The notes under the pieces were generated by a model. It did not search any database and was not told the origin of the DNA. It saw nothing but the letters and a program-made list of their open reading frames with translations. Of a stretch of DNA of 64,000 nt, positions 47,461-58,394 are shown piece after piece. The stretch spans positions 12,832,501 through 12,896,500 of the forward strand of contig NC_057768.1 in assembly GCF_010389155.1 (NCBI RefSeq). Reading direction: 5' to 3'. Position numbers and translations under genes: made by a program. Within the stretch, counting starts at the first letter, position 1. Each line of letters opens with the position of its first letter. This stretch comes from Erigeron canadensis. Lineage: Eukaryota > Streptophyta > Magnoliopsida > Asterales > Asteraceae.

Positions 47461-47736
47461 CAGCTACCGGCACTAGTCCCGAGTTGGTATTTTCGGGATT
47501 TTACCGGTACCAGTACTGATTAGTATCGATACCGAGAATCAACAGAAGTGGGTACCGGTCCCGGTCCCATTCGGTATTCGGTATCACTTTTTGGTACCCA
47601 GTACGGGATCGGGATTTGGAAAATTTTGCTCATCTCTAGTACACAATACTGTCAAAAGCGATTATGTGAAAGGTATGATGTAGACTGTTTTACTCCTACC
47701 CAAATATACGGTCTTCTTTTGATCTAGGGTTTTACT

Positions 47737-47758
47737 TTTTAATTTATGATATCATCAA
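47737..47758 (+). repeat. 22-bp direct repeat, right copy
   Basis: Identical to 44536-44557. Confidence 0.8.
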
Positions 47759-48044
47759 CTACGTTTAAGGCTTTACTTTTGAAAAGTCTTGAATGACAAA
47801 GCGAAAATGAAGCCGAAGAAGAGAACTAAGATCTCAAATCTTACCAATTATTATTATTACTAGCTAATTAACCCGGTTCAACCCGGACCGTGTAATTAAA
47901 AATTTTAAAACAAAAACATATGTATAAAATTGTACATAAGTTGTGTTTTTGATAACTTGATATGATATGTTGATAATAAATCAACTAAATACTTGCACAT
48001 AAACGTACTAATTAACATGGATTACTGATACTTTAATTTTTTAA

Positions 48045-48365
48045 TATTAATTTAAATTAATTTATACCTTTTGGTTTTAATAACCAATTTACACTTTAAC
48101 CCCAATCTAAAACAATTAATCTACATTTTTTGGTTTCCCATAACTAATTTACACTTTAACCCAATTTGAAAATAATTAACTTATACATTTTGATTTTGCA
48201 TCACCAATTTACACTTTAACCCAATTTAAAAATAATTACTTATACTTTTTGGTTTTTCATCACCAATTTACACTTAAAAATAATTAATTTATATTTTTTT
48301 GTTTTTCATCACCAATTTACAATATCACCCAACTTAAAAATAATTAATTTACACTTTTCGGTTTT
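48045..48365 (+). repeat. 60-bp tandem repeats, five units
   Basis: ACCAATTTACA or a near match recurs at 48083, 48143, 48203, 48262 and 48311, each within a longer unit (TTTTTGG, CATCACCAATTTACAC, TTAACCC). The last unit is shortened. Confidence 0.85.
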
Positions 48366-48758
48366 ATTGGTAATCTATAATATAACTCACGTACGACAAA
48401 AAAAAAAAAAAGCTACGATCAACTACAAAAGACTTTTTCTTTTTATATATTTTGCACATAATTAATCATAATTATTATTTTTTAACATTGAATTCTTATG
48501 TTATTTTTATTATTATTTCTTTTAATTTAGTTTGAGGTTCGTTATGACTTTTTCTTCATCAACAAAAAATATGGCCACATTAGTCCATCTTGAAGATCTT
48601 AAGCCAACACATGTTAACCATCATTTACAACTCCGTCTTGTGCATGTATGGACTGTTTCAGAGTGGAACAACCCGAAGAAAATCAAAACATTCGAAATGG
48701 TCTTTGTTGATGAATTGGTATGTATTTTTCAAATTATATAGTCTACACTTTTAAAATA

Positions 48759-50192
48759 GAGAAAATTTCATTACATACCCTTGTGTTATTCCATATTATC
48801 AAGTTTCACCCCTCTCATTTTTTTTATATCATTACATATCCTTATGGTGACTTTTCATATCATTACATACCCCTTACCCTAACAGACGTTAGTTGTGTTC
48901 TGTTAAACCCCTCATGTGTATTGCACATGAGGGTATTTTAGTCAGTTTACATATAAAATAACCCCCTTCTTCTTCTTCCCCAAACCTTAGCTTTGTTTAT
49001 ATCTTTCAGATTCTCAACACCCTCAAAATGAATAGCCAAAAAAAAAATAATAATATCTGTATCCATGTATATACATACATATATATAATTTATATACTCA
49101 AACATATATTATATATAGTCTGTATAACAACATCACCACCACTCTCCCAACACCACTACCACCGCTTGCCACAATCCTCCACCGCTGGCAAAACACCACC
49201 ACCTTCGCAGTACTCACCCCAAACAACCAAGGGAACAACGGCGGTTTGGTGGTCCGCCATCACCATCATCTTCCACGGTTGAATTTCCGGTAATGGGACA
49301 TGGCTTGAATTCGATGTCGAACCCCAGACCAATTCTATGAAAACTAGTCAAATAATACCCCTTCAAGTCTGGTCCAGTTTCCGGTGGTGGAATGGAAGCA
49401 CCGATAGCAAACTAGTTAACTATCAAATATCATAAATAATAGATAATAGAAAGAAATGGCACCGATAGCAGTTAGAGATTCGCTTCCAGACGGAACAGTT
49501 TCTAGTGGTGTAACGGTCACAAAGAAGATCGGTGGTGGTGGTTTCCGTCAGTAGCAGCAAGGAGGAAGAATCAGCTTTTAAGGTCACCACTCCACTCCTC
49601 TGCCGGCTACTTTTCAGGTCACCCAAACAAATTACAACGGTGGTTGGTTTTCTCTTTCGATCTATTGTTTCTTTGCGCATCAATTTTCTACAGCCTTTGA
49701 TTTTTCCAACACCAACATCAATTTACGCACCAGTTTTCTCTTCGATCTATTATGTGTATGTTGTGCTTGATTTGATTTATGTTTATGGTTTGTATGAGAA
49801 TGTGCTTGATCTATTATTTCAAAATCATCAATTTTTATTGTTGTTAAAATATGGAAACAACAAAGGTGTTTGATAATGATGATTGCGGTTACAGGTTTTA
49901 GATAAAGGTTAAAAACTAGAGTGTTTAGATTTGGAAGCATAAATTTTTTTTCTCATGTTCTTTGTAAGGAAAAGTCAAAGATCTGTAAGAGTATTTAGAT
50001 CTGGAAAAGACTAAAGTGCCCTCATATGCAATGCACATGAGGGATTTGACGGATCACAATTATCGTCTGTCAAGGTGAGGGATATGTAATGATACGAAAA
50101 ATCACTATAAGGGTATGTGATAATACAAAAAAACGAGAGGGGCGAAACTTAATAATATGACATACCACAGGGGTATGTAATGAAATTTTCTT
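48759..50192. mobile_element. Mutator-like element with long inverted repeats
   Basis: Ends GAGAAAATTTCATTACATAC and its near inverse extend as roughly 200-bp terminal inverted repeats (left to about 48950, right from about 50000), flanked by a perfect 9-bp duplication TTTAAAATA (48750-48758, 50193-50201). That length is the Mutator signature. The 1-kb centre has no transposase. It contains a His/Pro/Thr-rich stretch near 49120-49280 and other GC-richer sequence that could be captured DNA, but nothing I recognise. It lies in the intron of the RPA1-like relic. Confidence 0.9.
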
Positions 50193-50201
50193 TTTAAAAT
50201 A

Positions 50202-51165
50202 TAAGAAACTGTAAATTTTTTATTTAACTAAAGTTGGAAAAAAAAGGGTAAATTGGAATCAATATTTATATGAAGTTAATTTTCGTATGTTTCTTTTTAA
50301 GTTTTCGTATTAATTAAGCTGTGATATATGACTTAACTAATCTAAATATTATATATTAAATTCTGTATTTATAACCTAGATTAACTCTTAGGATTTACGA
50401 TTATATTTTTCTATAACCTTTTAGATATAAAGTCTAAATTTGCTATGAGTAGGTTTCTAATTACTTTAATATATTGACTTTGATTATTTTGATATTGTTT
50501 TGAAAATAGCTCATTAATGGTTATACTTAAGATTTACGATTATATCTCTATAAGCTTTTAGACAAAAAGTCGAATTTTGCTATAAATAAGATTATGATTA
50601 TTTTAATATATCGATTATGATTATTTTGAATATTTTTTGAAACTAGCTCATTAATGGTGTAATTTTTTAGCCGTTGTCATTTTATCAGGGGAAAATACTA
50701 CATACTGAGATGGTGTTGAATGTTTTAGTATGAGTATTTAGCATGGTGGAACAATTCATTATTTTAGTTTGTGTATGACAGATATACTTCGGATCTTTAT
50801 GAAAAGCATGATATCAATTTTAATAATACCTTTAGAGAAAAACCCTTTGATCCACGTTATGTTTAGGATTTAACACAACAGGAGATGGCTTTTCAAAGTT
50901 TTTGGCTCGACTCCTTTTTTTATCAACAATTTGTTTCCGTATCTTTCTTGCATTAGCCATTATAATCATTTGATCGACGTTTGGAATGTCCTTGGTTGGG
51001 TTCTTTTTTTATACTGAATAATTTTCCTGGATTTGTATGTAAAGATGTTTATTCAATACTTGTGGTTAATTTGTTTGAGGTTTATTTTTTCAAATTGGAT
51101 TAAATACATAGAAACACACTAACAGAACTTATTAAATTTTTCCATGTTTTTTTTGCTATTTGCAG
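50202..51165 (+). other. Helitron interior, non-coding
   Basis: Mostly AT-rich intron-like sequence. A direct repeat around TTAATGG...ATTTACGATTATA occurs at about 50390 and 50530. No supported exon. Confidence 0.5.
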
Positions 51166-51363
51166 GGCATTATCATTCATGGCTCGGTCAATGGTGAATG
51201 AACGGAAAATTTTAGGAGTATTTTGACTGATGGAGTGACTATTCAGTTAACAAATTTCCATATTGATTTCGGTATATCTATTTAATATATTTGAATTTCA
51301 ACTTTTTAGCTTTGATTAATATACATTAAGATTACCCGTCCATTGGACGAGTCTGAACACTAG

Positions 51364-51700
51364 TTAAATATAAATTATGCTTAATTGAAATTACTCCATA
51401 TATTTATTTTTTAATATTTTTCCAAAACAACTAGCAAATAAACGTATATATACCATTTATGATTTATATCCACCATGACATTTGTATTCACAATTTATGA
51501 GTTGAAAAGATATCACATATAACACAAAAACCAAATTTAAAAATTTATGTTATTAGGACTTGGATTAATTTTTGACGACCAAAATAGCTCTAAACGTAAA
51601 AAACAATGATTGTCTGCTTAAAATTAAAATTTACTACGGGCATGTTTTGACCGTCCCGTCCGGAGCATCTGAAAACTGAGGACCGGCCCTGCTGATTAAT
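51364..51700. other. Gene-free, possible hAT end
   Basis: AT-rich. GGACCGGCCCTG at about 51680 resembles the right terminal repeat of plant hAT elements, but I find no matching left end. Confidence 0.3.
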
Positions 51701-51734
51701 TAATACTTTACACAAAGGCTTCCTACTTTCCTAG

Positions 51735-51930
51735 TTGTGGACTTGTGGTCATGAGAAGTTATTAAAACATCTCTTGAATATTTCGCAAACATTAAACAAC
51801 GGATTGCAAAGACCCGACTGTGACCATGAGAAGTTATTATAACTTCTCTTATTAGAAAATTCAAATGTTTTGCAAAGTTATTAGAACCGGTTGGCTGTGG
51901 CCATGAGAAGATGTTTACAAAAACACAGTA
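51735..51930. repeat. 80-bp tandem repeats with inverted cores
   Basis: GTGGTCATGAGAAGTTATTA-like segments recur near 51745, 51822 and 51898, each followed by a TTGCAAA or TTCGCAAA segment. The second contains the palindrome GAAGTTATTATAACTTC. A TATA-like CTATAAATACTC follows at 52058. Confidence 0.7.
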
Positions 51931-52279
51931 TCCTCGAAAAAAAGAAGTAGAAGAAGAGCTCGAACAAACATAGCTAAACTTACCATGACAACTGCATACG
52001 TGTACATCATTGAATTCCAAAATAAGTTGACTGCCATTTGGATCTCCACCATTCAAGCTATAAATACTCTCATTCTTCACACAAACTCTTTTTCCACCAC
52101 CTTAGCCACTTAGCAAAAACACATACACCTTTGCTACCCCAATTTTACTACCTCATATTACTACCTCATTTTACTACTTCATAAACATCAAGTTTTATGG
52201 AAATCAAACCTTATTTTGTTTAGATTTACCTTCAATAACAGTGTTTTTACGTCCTTAACGTCATCACAAACATTTATTT

Positions 52280-52346
52280 TGGTCAGATTTGATGTAAGAA
52301 TCAAAACCCTTTTTATGCTCTTTGATGTAAGAATCAAAACCCTTTT
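52280..52346. repeat. 33-bp tandem duplication
   Basis: Two adjacent exact copies of a unit beginning TTTGATGTAAGAATCAAAAC and ending TTTATGCTC. Confidence 0.9.
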
Positions 52347-52694
52347 TATGCTCTTCTTTTGATATTTTTCGGTTTTTCCTTTAATACACACACTACGCTC
52401 ACCAAGTATCAAACTTTTTACGTCCATAACGTTTAGAATCATATACTAAAACTTATGTCAAAGTTTCGTGTGATTTCGTTAACAAAATCTTGTGATTTTA
52501 GGATTTTTATACAATTTTTGTAAACTTTGTTCAAATGGGTCTTTAAGATTTAGGTCCGTTTTTGAATTTCCAACTTTAGTATTGTTTTTCCATCATATTA
52601 GGGAGTCTAAAAGTACAATCTGATGTTAAAAACACCTTTCAGATCAAAAGAAACGATTAGGGTTTTCTAGAATGAGTTTTGGGGAAGAATAACC

Positions 52695-52915
52695 CAGTTT
52701 GCGACCCCGTCGATTTGTGACCTCGTATTTCCATTTGCGACCTCGTATTTCAGTTTGTGACCTTGTATTTCAAATGTGACCTCGTATATCAAATGTGATC
52801 TCGTATTTTAGTTTGTGACCTCGTATTTTAAATGTGACTTTGTATTTCAAATGTGACCTCGTATTTCAGGTTGTGACCTCGTGTTTTAAATGTGACCTCG
52901 CATTTCCAAATACTA
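52695..52915. repeat. About 20-bp tandem repeats (GTGACCTCGTATTTC)
   Basis: About ten units of GTGACCTCGTATTTC preceded by AAAT or AGTTT follow one another with small changes. Confidence 0.85.
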
Positions 52916-53429
52916 CCCCGGATTTACTAGCCTCTCAAATCTAGCCTCTCAATTTCAATTTTGTCTTTTAGTGAAATAAGACCTTAAATTCAATTTAAGA
53001 CCCCAATATTCAATTGAGACCTCGGACTTCGATTTCTACCTCGATTTGGTCATCATTGGTCGGTTTAGTCAACTTTAGTCGATTTGGTCAACTTAGTCAA
53101 ACTCGTAATCTGGCCAACTTTGGTCAAACTTATAAAATGTGGTCAAAGTCAAACTAGTTCACTTTTGGACAACTTAGTCGATACTTGGTGGCACGTTATG
53201 AGCACACTTTCCTATAATGAATACATACCTAGTTGTGATAACTTGTAACAGATTGATTGCACACCGGTTACTTGCTTTCTGACATCTTGTGTAGCTTAAA
53301 CTTGCGCTAGCTGTCAGGTGAGTTTTCGTACCCCCTTTTTACTTATGTTTTGGGGTGAAAGGAATACAAAATGTGTTTTCATGCATGTCGTAACTGCTTT
53401 CATTGTTTATTCTATGGCTATTAGACTAC

Positions 53430-53690
53430 TTTATGATATTGATACATACTAGCCATGTCATGTTTATGACTGTAAGTGCACGATTTATATACATACTAGC
53501 CATGTCATATTTATGACTGTAAGTGCATGATTGATACATATTAGCCATGTCATGTTTATGACTGTAAGTGCATGATTGATACATATTAGCCATGTCATGT
53601 TTATGACTGTAAGTGCACGATTGATACATATTAGCCATGTCATGTTTATGACTGTAAGTGCACGATTGATACATTCTAGCCAAGTACCAT
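53430..53690. repeat. 45-bp tandem repeats, five to six units
   Basis: Units of GATACATATTAGCCATGTCA plus TGTTTATGACTGTAAGTGCA repeat nearly exactly. Because 45 is a multiple of three the minus strand shows a repeated 15-residue peptide, which is a by-product and not a gene. Confidence 0.9.
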
Positions 53691-54141
53691 AAGTGCACGC
53701 TTATACACGTACTCATACTTACGTATCGTGAGTAGGTCTAAAGCCACATTATACTACATTATTCATGTATTCACATTTAACGGCATAACACTCACTCTTT
53801 CAAAACGATAGACGTTTTCAAGTGATTATTCAAGTAAACAATCATGATTTTCAAACCTACGAACTCACCAACCTTTGTGTTGACTCTTTTAAGTATTCTG
53901 TAGATGCAGATTCGTTGTGACAATCGCAACATAGATTACAGTTGTGTTGATATGTTTTAGAAATTATGTTTGTAATCATTTAAATAAGAACTTGTGTTGA
54001 TATTTAATGATTACAGTTGAACTTCAATATCATATCTGTTTATGTTTTGTATTGTGTTTGTGTGTTATATATTGTTTTGCAGGTACAAGAACATAGAATC
54101 AAGGTTTATAAGTGTCGTAGAACACTTGAACGATGATTGGA

Positions 54142-54587
54142 TGTTATGTACGAGCCAAATGAAGCTAAACAAAGAGCTAATGGGTCGTCCCTCGTGCTGA
54201 CGTCATCAGTATGAAGGAACAACCTCGTGCTGACGTCAGCACGAGGCAAGTCGATTGGTTTATTGTTTTGGGCCTACTCTTCGATTAAGGCGTAAGCCCA
54301 CACGATCCAATACATAACTAGTATAAATACAAGACCTAATTTACGGAATTAGGTTAATCTTTTCAGATCTTAGATAAAATCGTTTTAATTATACACGAAT
54401 CAAGGTTAATTGTTCCTTCGTGTGACCTCCTACACGAACCACAAGCCTTGTGCATCTCCTTAGGTTGGTTAATTGCTCATTAATCGACGGAAGGCAATAG
54501 CAATCTAGTTATCTCAAGAGGATTCCGCACTCTTGACATAATGAATCACATCTTATTACGATCCACACAACAATAGGGTACCTTACA
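54142..54587 (+). repeat. 5' LTR of a decayed copia element (left edge uncertain)
   Basis: The right edge is firm: TTACA is followed by AG and TGGTATCAGATC, a Met-tRNA primer site (54590-54601). The left edge is placed at a TG near 54142 by analogy only. The U3 contains two TGACGTCA octamers (54198-54205, 54231-54238) and a TATAAATA at 54322. Confidence 0.55.
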
Positions 54588-54749
54588 AGTGGTATCAGAT
54601 CCGTAAGGTTGATTACCAGAAGGTTTAAGATCGTTTGATTGGCTGTTGATTGCAAACTCGTTTCGAAATTCATGTTAATTTGTATTTTCGTGCTCTTCTT
54701 CGTGTGACATTTCGTGCTTACGTCAGCACGAAGTAAGACTTGCTTTGTG

Positions 54750-54935
54750 CTTATGTCATTAGTTGACTTCGTGTTAACCTCGTGCCACGTCAGCGCGAAC
54801 AACTCTTCGTGACTTAGGTCGTGACTAGTGTTCGTTGTACTATGTGCCACGTATACTTCGTGCCTCGTGCCACGTATACTTTGTGCCACATATACTTCGT
54901 GCCTCGTGCCACGTGTACTTCGTGCCACAAGAACT
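54750..54935 (+). repeat. CGTGCC-rich repeats in the copia leader
   Basis: CTTCGTGCCTCGTGCCACGT and shortened forms recur four to five times. A 64-codon frame across them only mirrors the repeat. Confidence 0.7.
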
Positions 54936-55029
54936 TAGTGTTATTTCGTTTGATTTGTTTATTAAAAGATTCGAAATGACGACTATACCAGCTGCCGCAA
55001 ACTCTTCTAATGCCCTACTCATCAGCTAG

Positions 55030-56592
55030 ATGATCATGCACGATCATGAGGTTGGTCGTGGAAACACACCTCCAAAGTTGTTCTGTATGGAAAACTATTG
55101 GATGTGGAAGAGACGTTTTGAAGACTACATTCGTCTCACTGACATGGAAATGTGGCTTGTGATAACTCAAGGTTTTGATTGGCCTTCGTATGAGAAGAAT
55201 GGAGTGATTGGTAGGTATACTTATGCTGATATGCCGATTGAAGAACGTAAAAGATACGCAATTGAGGGAAAGGCCTTGTCCACTCTTACTATGGCCTTGC
55301 CTTAAGATAGTGTACATTTGTTCAAAAAATACACTACTTCAAAGGACTTATGGGACGCTCTTGAAAGATATTGTGAGGGCGATGTAACCTTGAAGAAGAA
55401 TCATATCAAACTTCTGAAGCGCCAGTATGAAGCCTTCAATGGACTGAAAGGAGAATCTCTTGACGAGATTATTATTCGATTCAGTCATTTGACCACTGAG
55501 TTGTCGTATTTTGAGGTTGTTTATCCTCAAACTGAGCTAGTTGATAAGTTTTTGGACTCATTACCTAAGAAATGGACTGATTATGTTCATCAACTTCAAG
55601 ATGATCAAGAATATAGTACATGGGACTTTGAAAAGGTAGTTTCCAAGCTGAAGAACAGAGATATGAAGAGAAGAATTAAAGATACTCTCTCGGATTTCAC
55701 TCAAGATCCATCATTGTATCATGCTAAGTCTGTTCATTTAGCAAGTTCTAGCTCGGGTAATAATGCATTTCTAAGTGGTGCAGAAGCTACACCAATAGTA
55801 GATGTTGAAGGTATTGCTGGATATGTTGCTTATGATAATGCACATACGAATGTCAAGTGCAATGTACAATATTTTCATTCTATGCCAATGAGTATGAGTT
55901 CTGCAGAAGGTAGAATGAGTGTCTGCTCAGCCTTTTGTAATGCTCATGAAGCGTTTATCGGAGGAAAGATTACTGATCCTGCAGTAATTGATGAGGATTA
56001 AAATCAGATAGATCCTGATGATTTGGAAGAAATGGATCTACAATGGCAGCTAGCTATGCTCACTATTAAGGTCAGAAGATTCACTCAGAGAACTGGGAGA
56101 CCTATAGGTAATGGCACTAAAGGCTTTGACAAATCCAAGGTGAAATGTTATAACTGCGATGGATTTGATCACTTTGCAAGAGAGTGTCAACGACCTAAGA
56201 GGATTGATAATACCGTTGCTGGTCGTCAAAATTACAATCAAGGCGGTATTACTCCGAGTAATCATAAAACTCAAGCAATGATTACATATCCTGCTACTCC
56301 ACAACAGCCAGTTTCGTCACCATTTTCAGAGTCAAAGGCTGTTGTTGTTCAGAATCCGGATGGTACTTATCAATGGGATACACAATCCGATGATACCTCG
56401 AATCATGGCTACATGGTGGAATTATATGATGAGGTAGCTGCAACAATTGATTATGTTGTGTACTCAAGTGAAGAAAGTGCATCTGAGATAGTTAAGCAGA
56501 ATGTATGTAATGTTGCTGACACTGTAAGATCTGAGAGTGAACCTATGACAACAGTGAAAGCATCTGAAGAAAAGGAAGAGTATCGAAGAGCA
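55030..56592 (+). pseudogene. Copia gag with first zinc knuckle
   Basis: The frame reads MENYWMWKRRFEDYIRLTD, then DLWDALERYCEGD, KLLKRQYEAFNGLKGESLDE and FLDSLPKKWTDYVHQL, the capsid domain of copia gag (UBN2). A CCHC zinc knuckle CYNCDGFDHFAREC follows at about 56150. In-frame TAA stops at 55303-55305 and 55999-56001 break it. All pieces are in one frame until a shift near 56600. It would package element RNA. Confidence 0.85.
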
Positions 56593-58130
56593 TCGAAGAA
56601 CAAATGAAGAACTCCGTGATACCTGAAGGTATGAAAACTGAAGACTTTGTTGCATACATGGCAGATTGCAAGGCTGCAGATCAGAAGGTATCTTGTTCTT
56701 TATTTTCTATAGTTGACGTTTGTAAAATGGCGTCAGATTTGAAACTTGAGGTGTTTATTCTGAATAAATTTGTTATTAACTTAACTAGTCAAAACAACAT
56801 GTTTAAAAAGGAAAATGACTCTTTGTTTGCCAAAAATTTTGGTTTGGTGAAACAGGAAAGTCTTTATCAAGATAAGATTCGTGCATCTGATAAGGATATT
56901 CTTGCCTTGAAAGAAAATTAAAAGAGTCAGTTTTAATGGAAAAAGTTAGAAATGAACAATATGCTCAACTAACTGAGAATCTTTCAAAGAAGGAGAAAGA
57001 ATTGGTTGATGCAAAGTTGGAGATAGTTAAGCTTAATACAAGACTAGAACAAATTAGAGGATCTGAGTTAATAAGATCAATTCAATTGCAAACACCTATA
57101 CCACGGGATTCAAAGGATAAGGGTGGTTTGGGTTTGGATTATAAAGAAGTTAGAGGTCCTTTTAATGATAATTATACAGAATCTCTAACGCAACTTTCTG
57201 AAAAGATAGAAATTGATGATGTTGTTCCACCAGTTTCAGAAAACCAAAATGTTGATCTTAAATCCTCTAAACGGTCGATTGATAAGATAAAAGAGCTAAA
57301 CAAGAAACATAAGCTTGAAAATTCTTTTGTTAAACCACTAAATCCTAAAAATGGAGTGTATGATGCTAGTGCTCCTATAGGATCTAGTCAAGTGAATTCA
57401 ACTTGTCCTGTCGATAAGAACATTAAATGTTTTACAATGAAGGGATGTGATACTGTTTTTACATCCAATGAAACTGATTTTGAAAAGATAGATCATGACT
57501 AGATTGATAAAGTATGGAATAAGGATGAATCTACGTCTAGTGGAGTCCCCTTAACTTCATATAAGACTCATAAGAATTCTCAAAAAAGGTACATTTTTCG
57601 GATAAAAATGAGTCAAATGGTTTATCAAAAGAAGAGTCAGCCACAATTGAACTTAAGGAATGTTTAGGCATGACTCCAGCTGAGTTTGATATTAAAGCTA
57701 AGAAAGCAAGAGATAAAAAATCTTGTTTCTATTGTTATGAAGTAGGACATGTTTATAGTTGCTGTCCAAATAGGAAACGAAGATGTCCAAAAAAGGGTAT
57801 GTCCTCTGGAGGATCTAGTGACTCAGACATTGTTGCTCATGACAATAGATGTAAGACTCCAAAACGACAGGGACCTTCACAGAATACTACTACTAGTAGT
57901 GTAAGTCCGAGTCGTTCTTGTACACCTCAAAGGAGTTATTCACCTAGGAAGACGGCTCAACAAAATCGATCTCCTCCTTCTAGAATTAATAGTTCGTCTA
58001 AATTCTATGATCGATTAGGGAGTCAACCTAGATTTGGTACTCACTTACCAAGGAATTCTCCTCCTAAGACTCGTTTCACTTCACCTAAGAAACAGTCTGT
58101 GACACCATCCTCATCCAAGGCTCCTTTATA
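56593..58130 (+). pseudogene. Gag extension: coiled coil and second zinc knuckle
   Basis: In shifted frames there is a helical, Lys/Glu-rich coiled coil (56604-57050, with LTENLSKKEKELVDAKLEI), an acidic linker, and a second CCHC knuckle CFYCYEVGHVYSCC (about 57720). A basic Ser/Pro/Arg tail (SPSRSCTPQRSYSPRKTAQQ) ends at 58131. Frameshifts fall near 56925, 57510 and after 58131. I infer it is the C-terminal part of an enlarged gag. Confidence 0.7.
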
Positions 58131-58196
58131 GAGCATTGGATATTGGACCGAATTGATCATTAGAGATGAATTCAGAAAACCTAAGCCTCTAAAGGT

Positions 58197-58391
58197 TTGG
58201 GTTCCCTTCAGAAACTAACCATCTTATTGTCTGATGTGCAGGGAGAACCAAAGAAGCCTATCAGTCTTTTGTATGTTGACAGTGGATGCTCTCGGCACAT
58301 GACAGGGGACAAGAATGTTTTGTCCAATTATGAAGATGTAAATGGTTCATATGTTAGTTTCGCAGGTCCCAAGGGCGGCAACATCTCGGGC
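58197..58391 (+). pseudogene. Copia aspartic protease, short relic
   Basis: The frame carries LLYVDSGCSRHMTGDKNVLS, the Asp-Ser-Gly active site of copia protease, and GPKGGNISG before a TAA at 58392-58394. Reading resumes in frame as GDVVNGKITLEKVNYMEQLA. Confidence 0.8.
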
Positions 58392-58394
58392 TAA

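Larger units (their letters stand above)
44591..47638. mobile_element. hAT-like non-autonomous element with GGTACC-rich ends
   Basis: Short terminal inverted repeats TAGGGATGGGC and, at the right, the inverse of TAGAGATGAGC enclose two blocks rich in GGTACCGGTCCCGG-type palindromes (44600-44755, 47463-47620). Terminal and subterminal structure fits plant hAT elements. Without the LINE it would be about 940 bp. I could not find a matching 8-bp target duplication, so the class is an inference. No transposase. Confidence 0.5.
48544..51290 (+). pseudogene. RPA1-like (replication protein A large subunit) relic
   Basis: Exon 1 (48544-48717, 58 codons) reads MATLVHLEDLKPTHVNHHLQ, LRLVHVWTVSEWNNPKK and FEMVFVDEL, matching the first OB fold (DUF223) of plant RPA70-like proteins. 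It ends at GTATGT. Exon 2 starts after TTTGCAG at 51166 in the same phase with GIIIHGSVNGE, then an in-frame TGA where relatives keep a sense codon, then TENFRSILTDGVTIQLTNFH. RPA binds single-stranded DNA. Helitron copies may aid rolling-circle transposition. The stop and missing later exons disable it. The intron holds a Mutator-like element. Confidence 0.75.
47839..51363 (+). mobile_element. Helitron with RPA1-like gene relic
   Basis: The right end has the Helitron pattern: a short hairpin (CGTCCATTGGACG, 51337-51349), ten bases, then CTAG at 51360-51363 followed by host T. The left end is placed at A|TC (47838/47839), close to ACCCGG-rich sequence typical of Helitron 5' ends, but other TC positions nearby are possible. 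It carries a relic of an RPA1-like single-strand-binding protein, a known Helitron cargo in plants. No Rep-helicase is present, so it is non-autonomous. A Mutator-like element sits inside. Confidence 0.7.
51700..54100 (+). repeat. Possible solo Ty3 (Tekay-like) LTR
   Basis: The stretch is non-coding, has a TATA-like site (52058), several tandem arrays, and a GGTGAGTTTTCGTACCCCC segment (about 53318) of a kind I associate with long Tekay-type LTRs in the daisy family. I see no paired copy, clear TG/CA edges or target duplication. This is a weak inference. Confidence 0.3.

Noticed and set aside
53426..53716. A 96-codon minus-strand frame with a repeated 15-residue peptide
   Set aside because: It merely reflects a 45-bp tandem DNA repeat; no start context, neighbours or domain.
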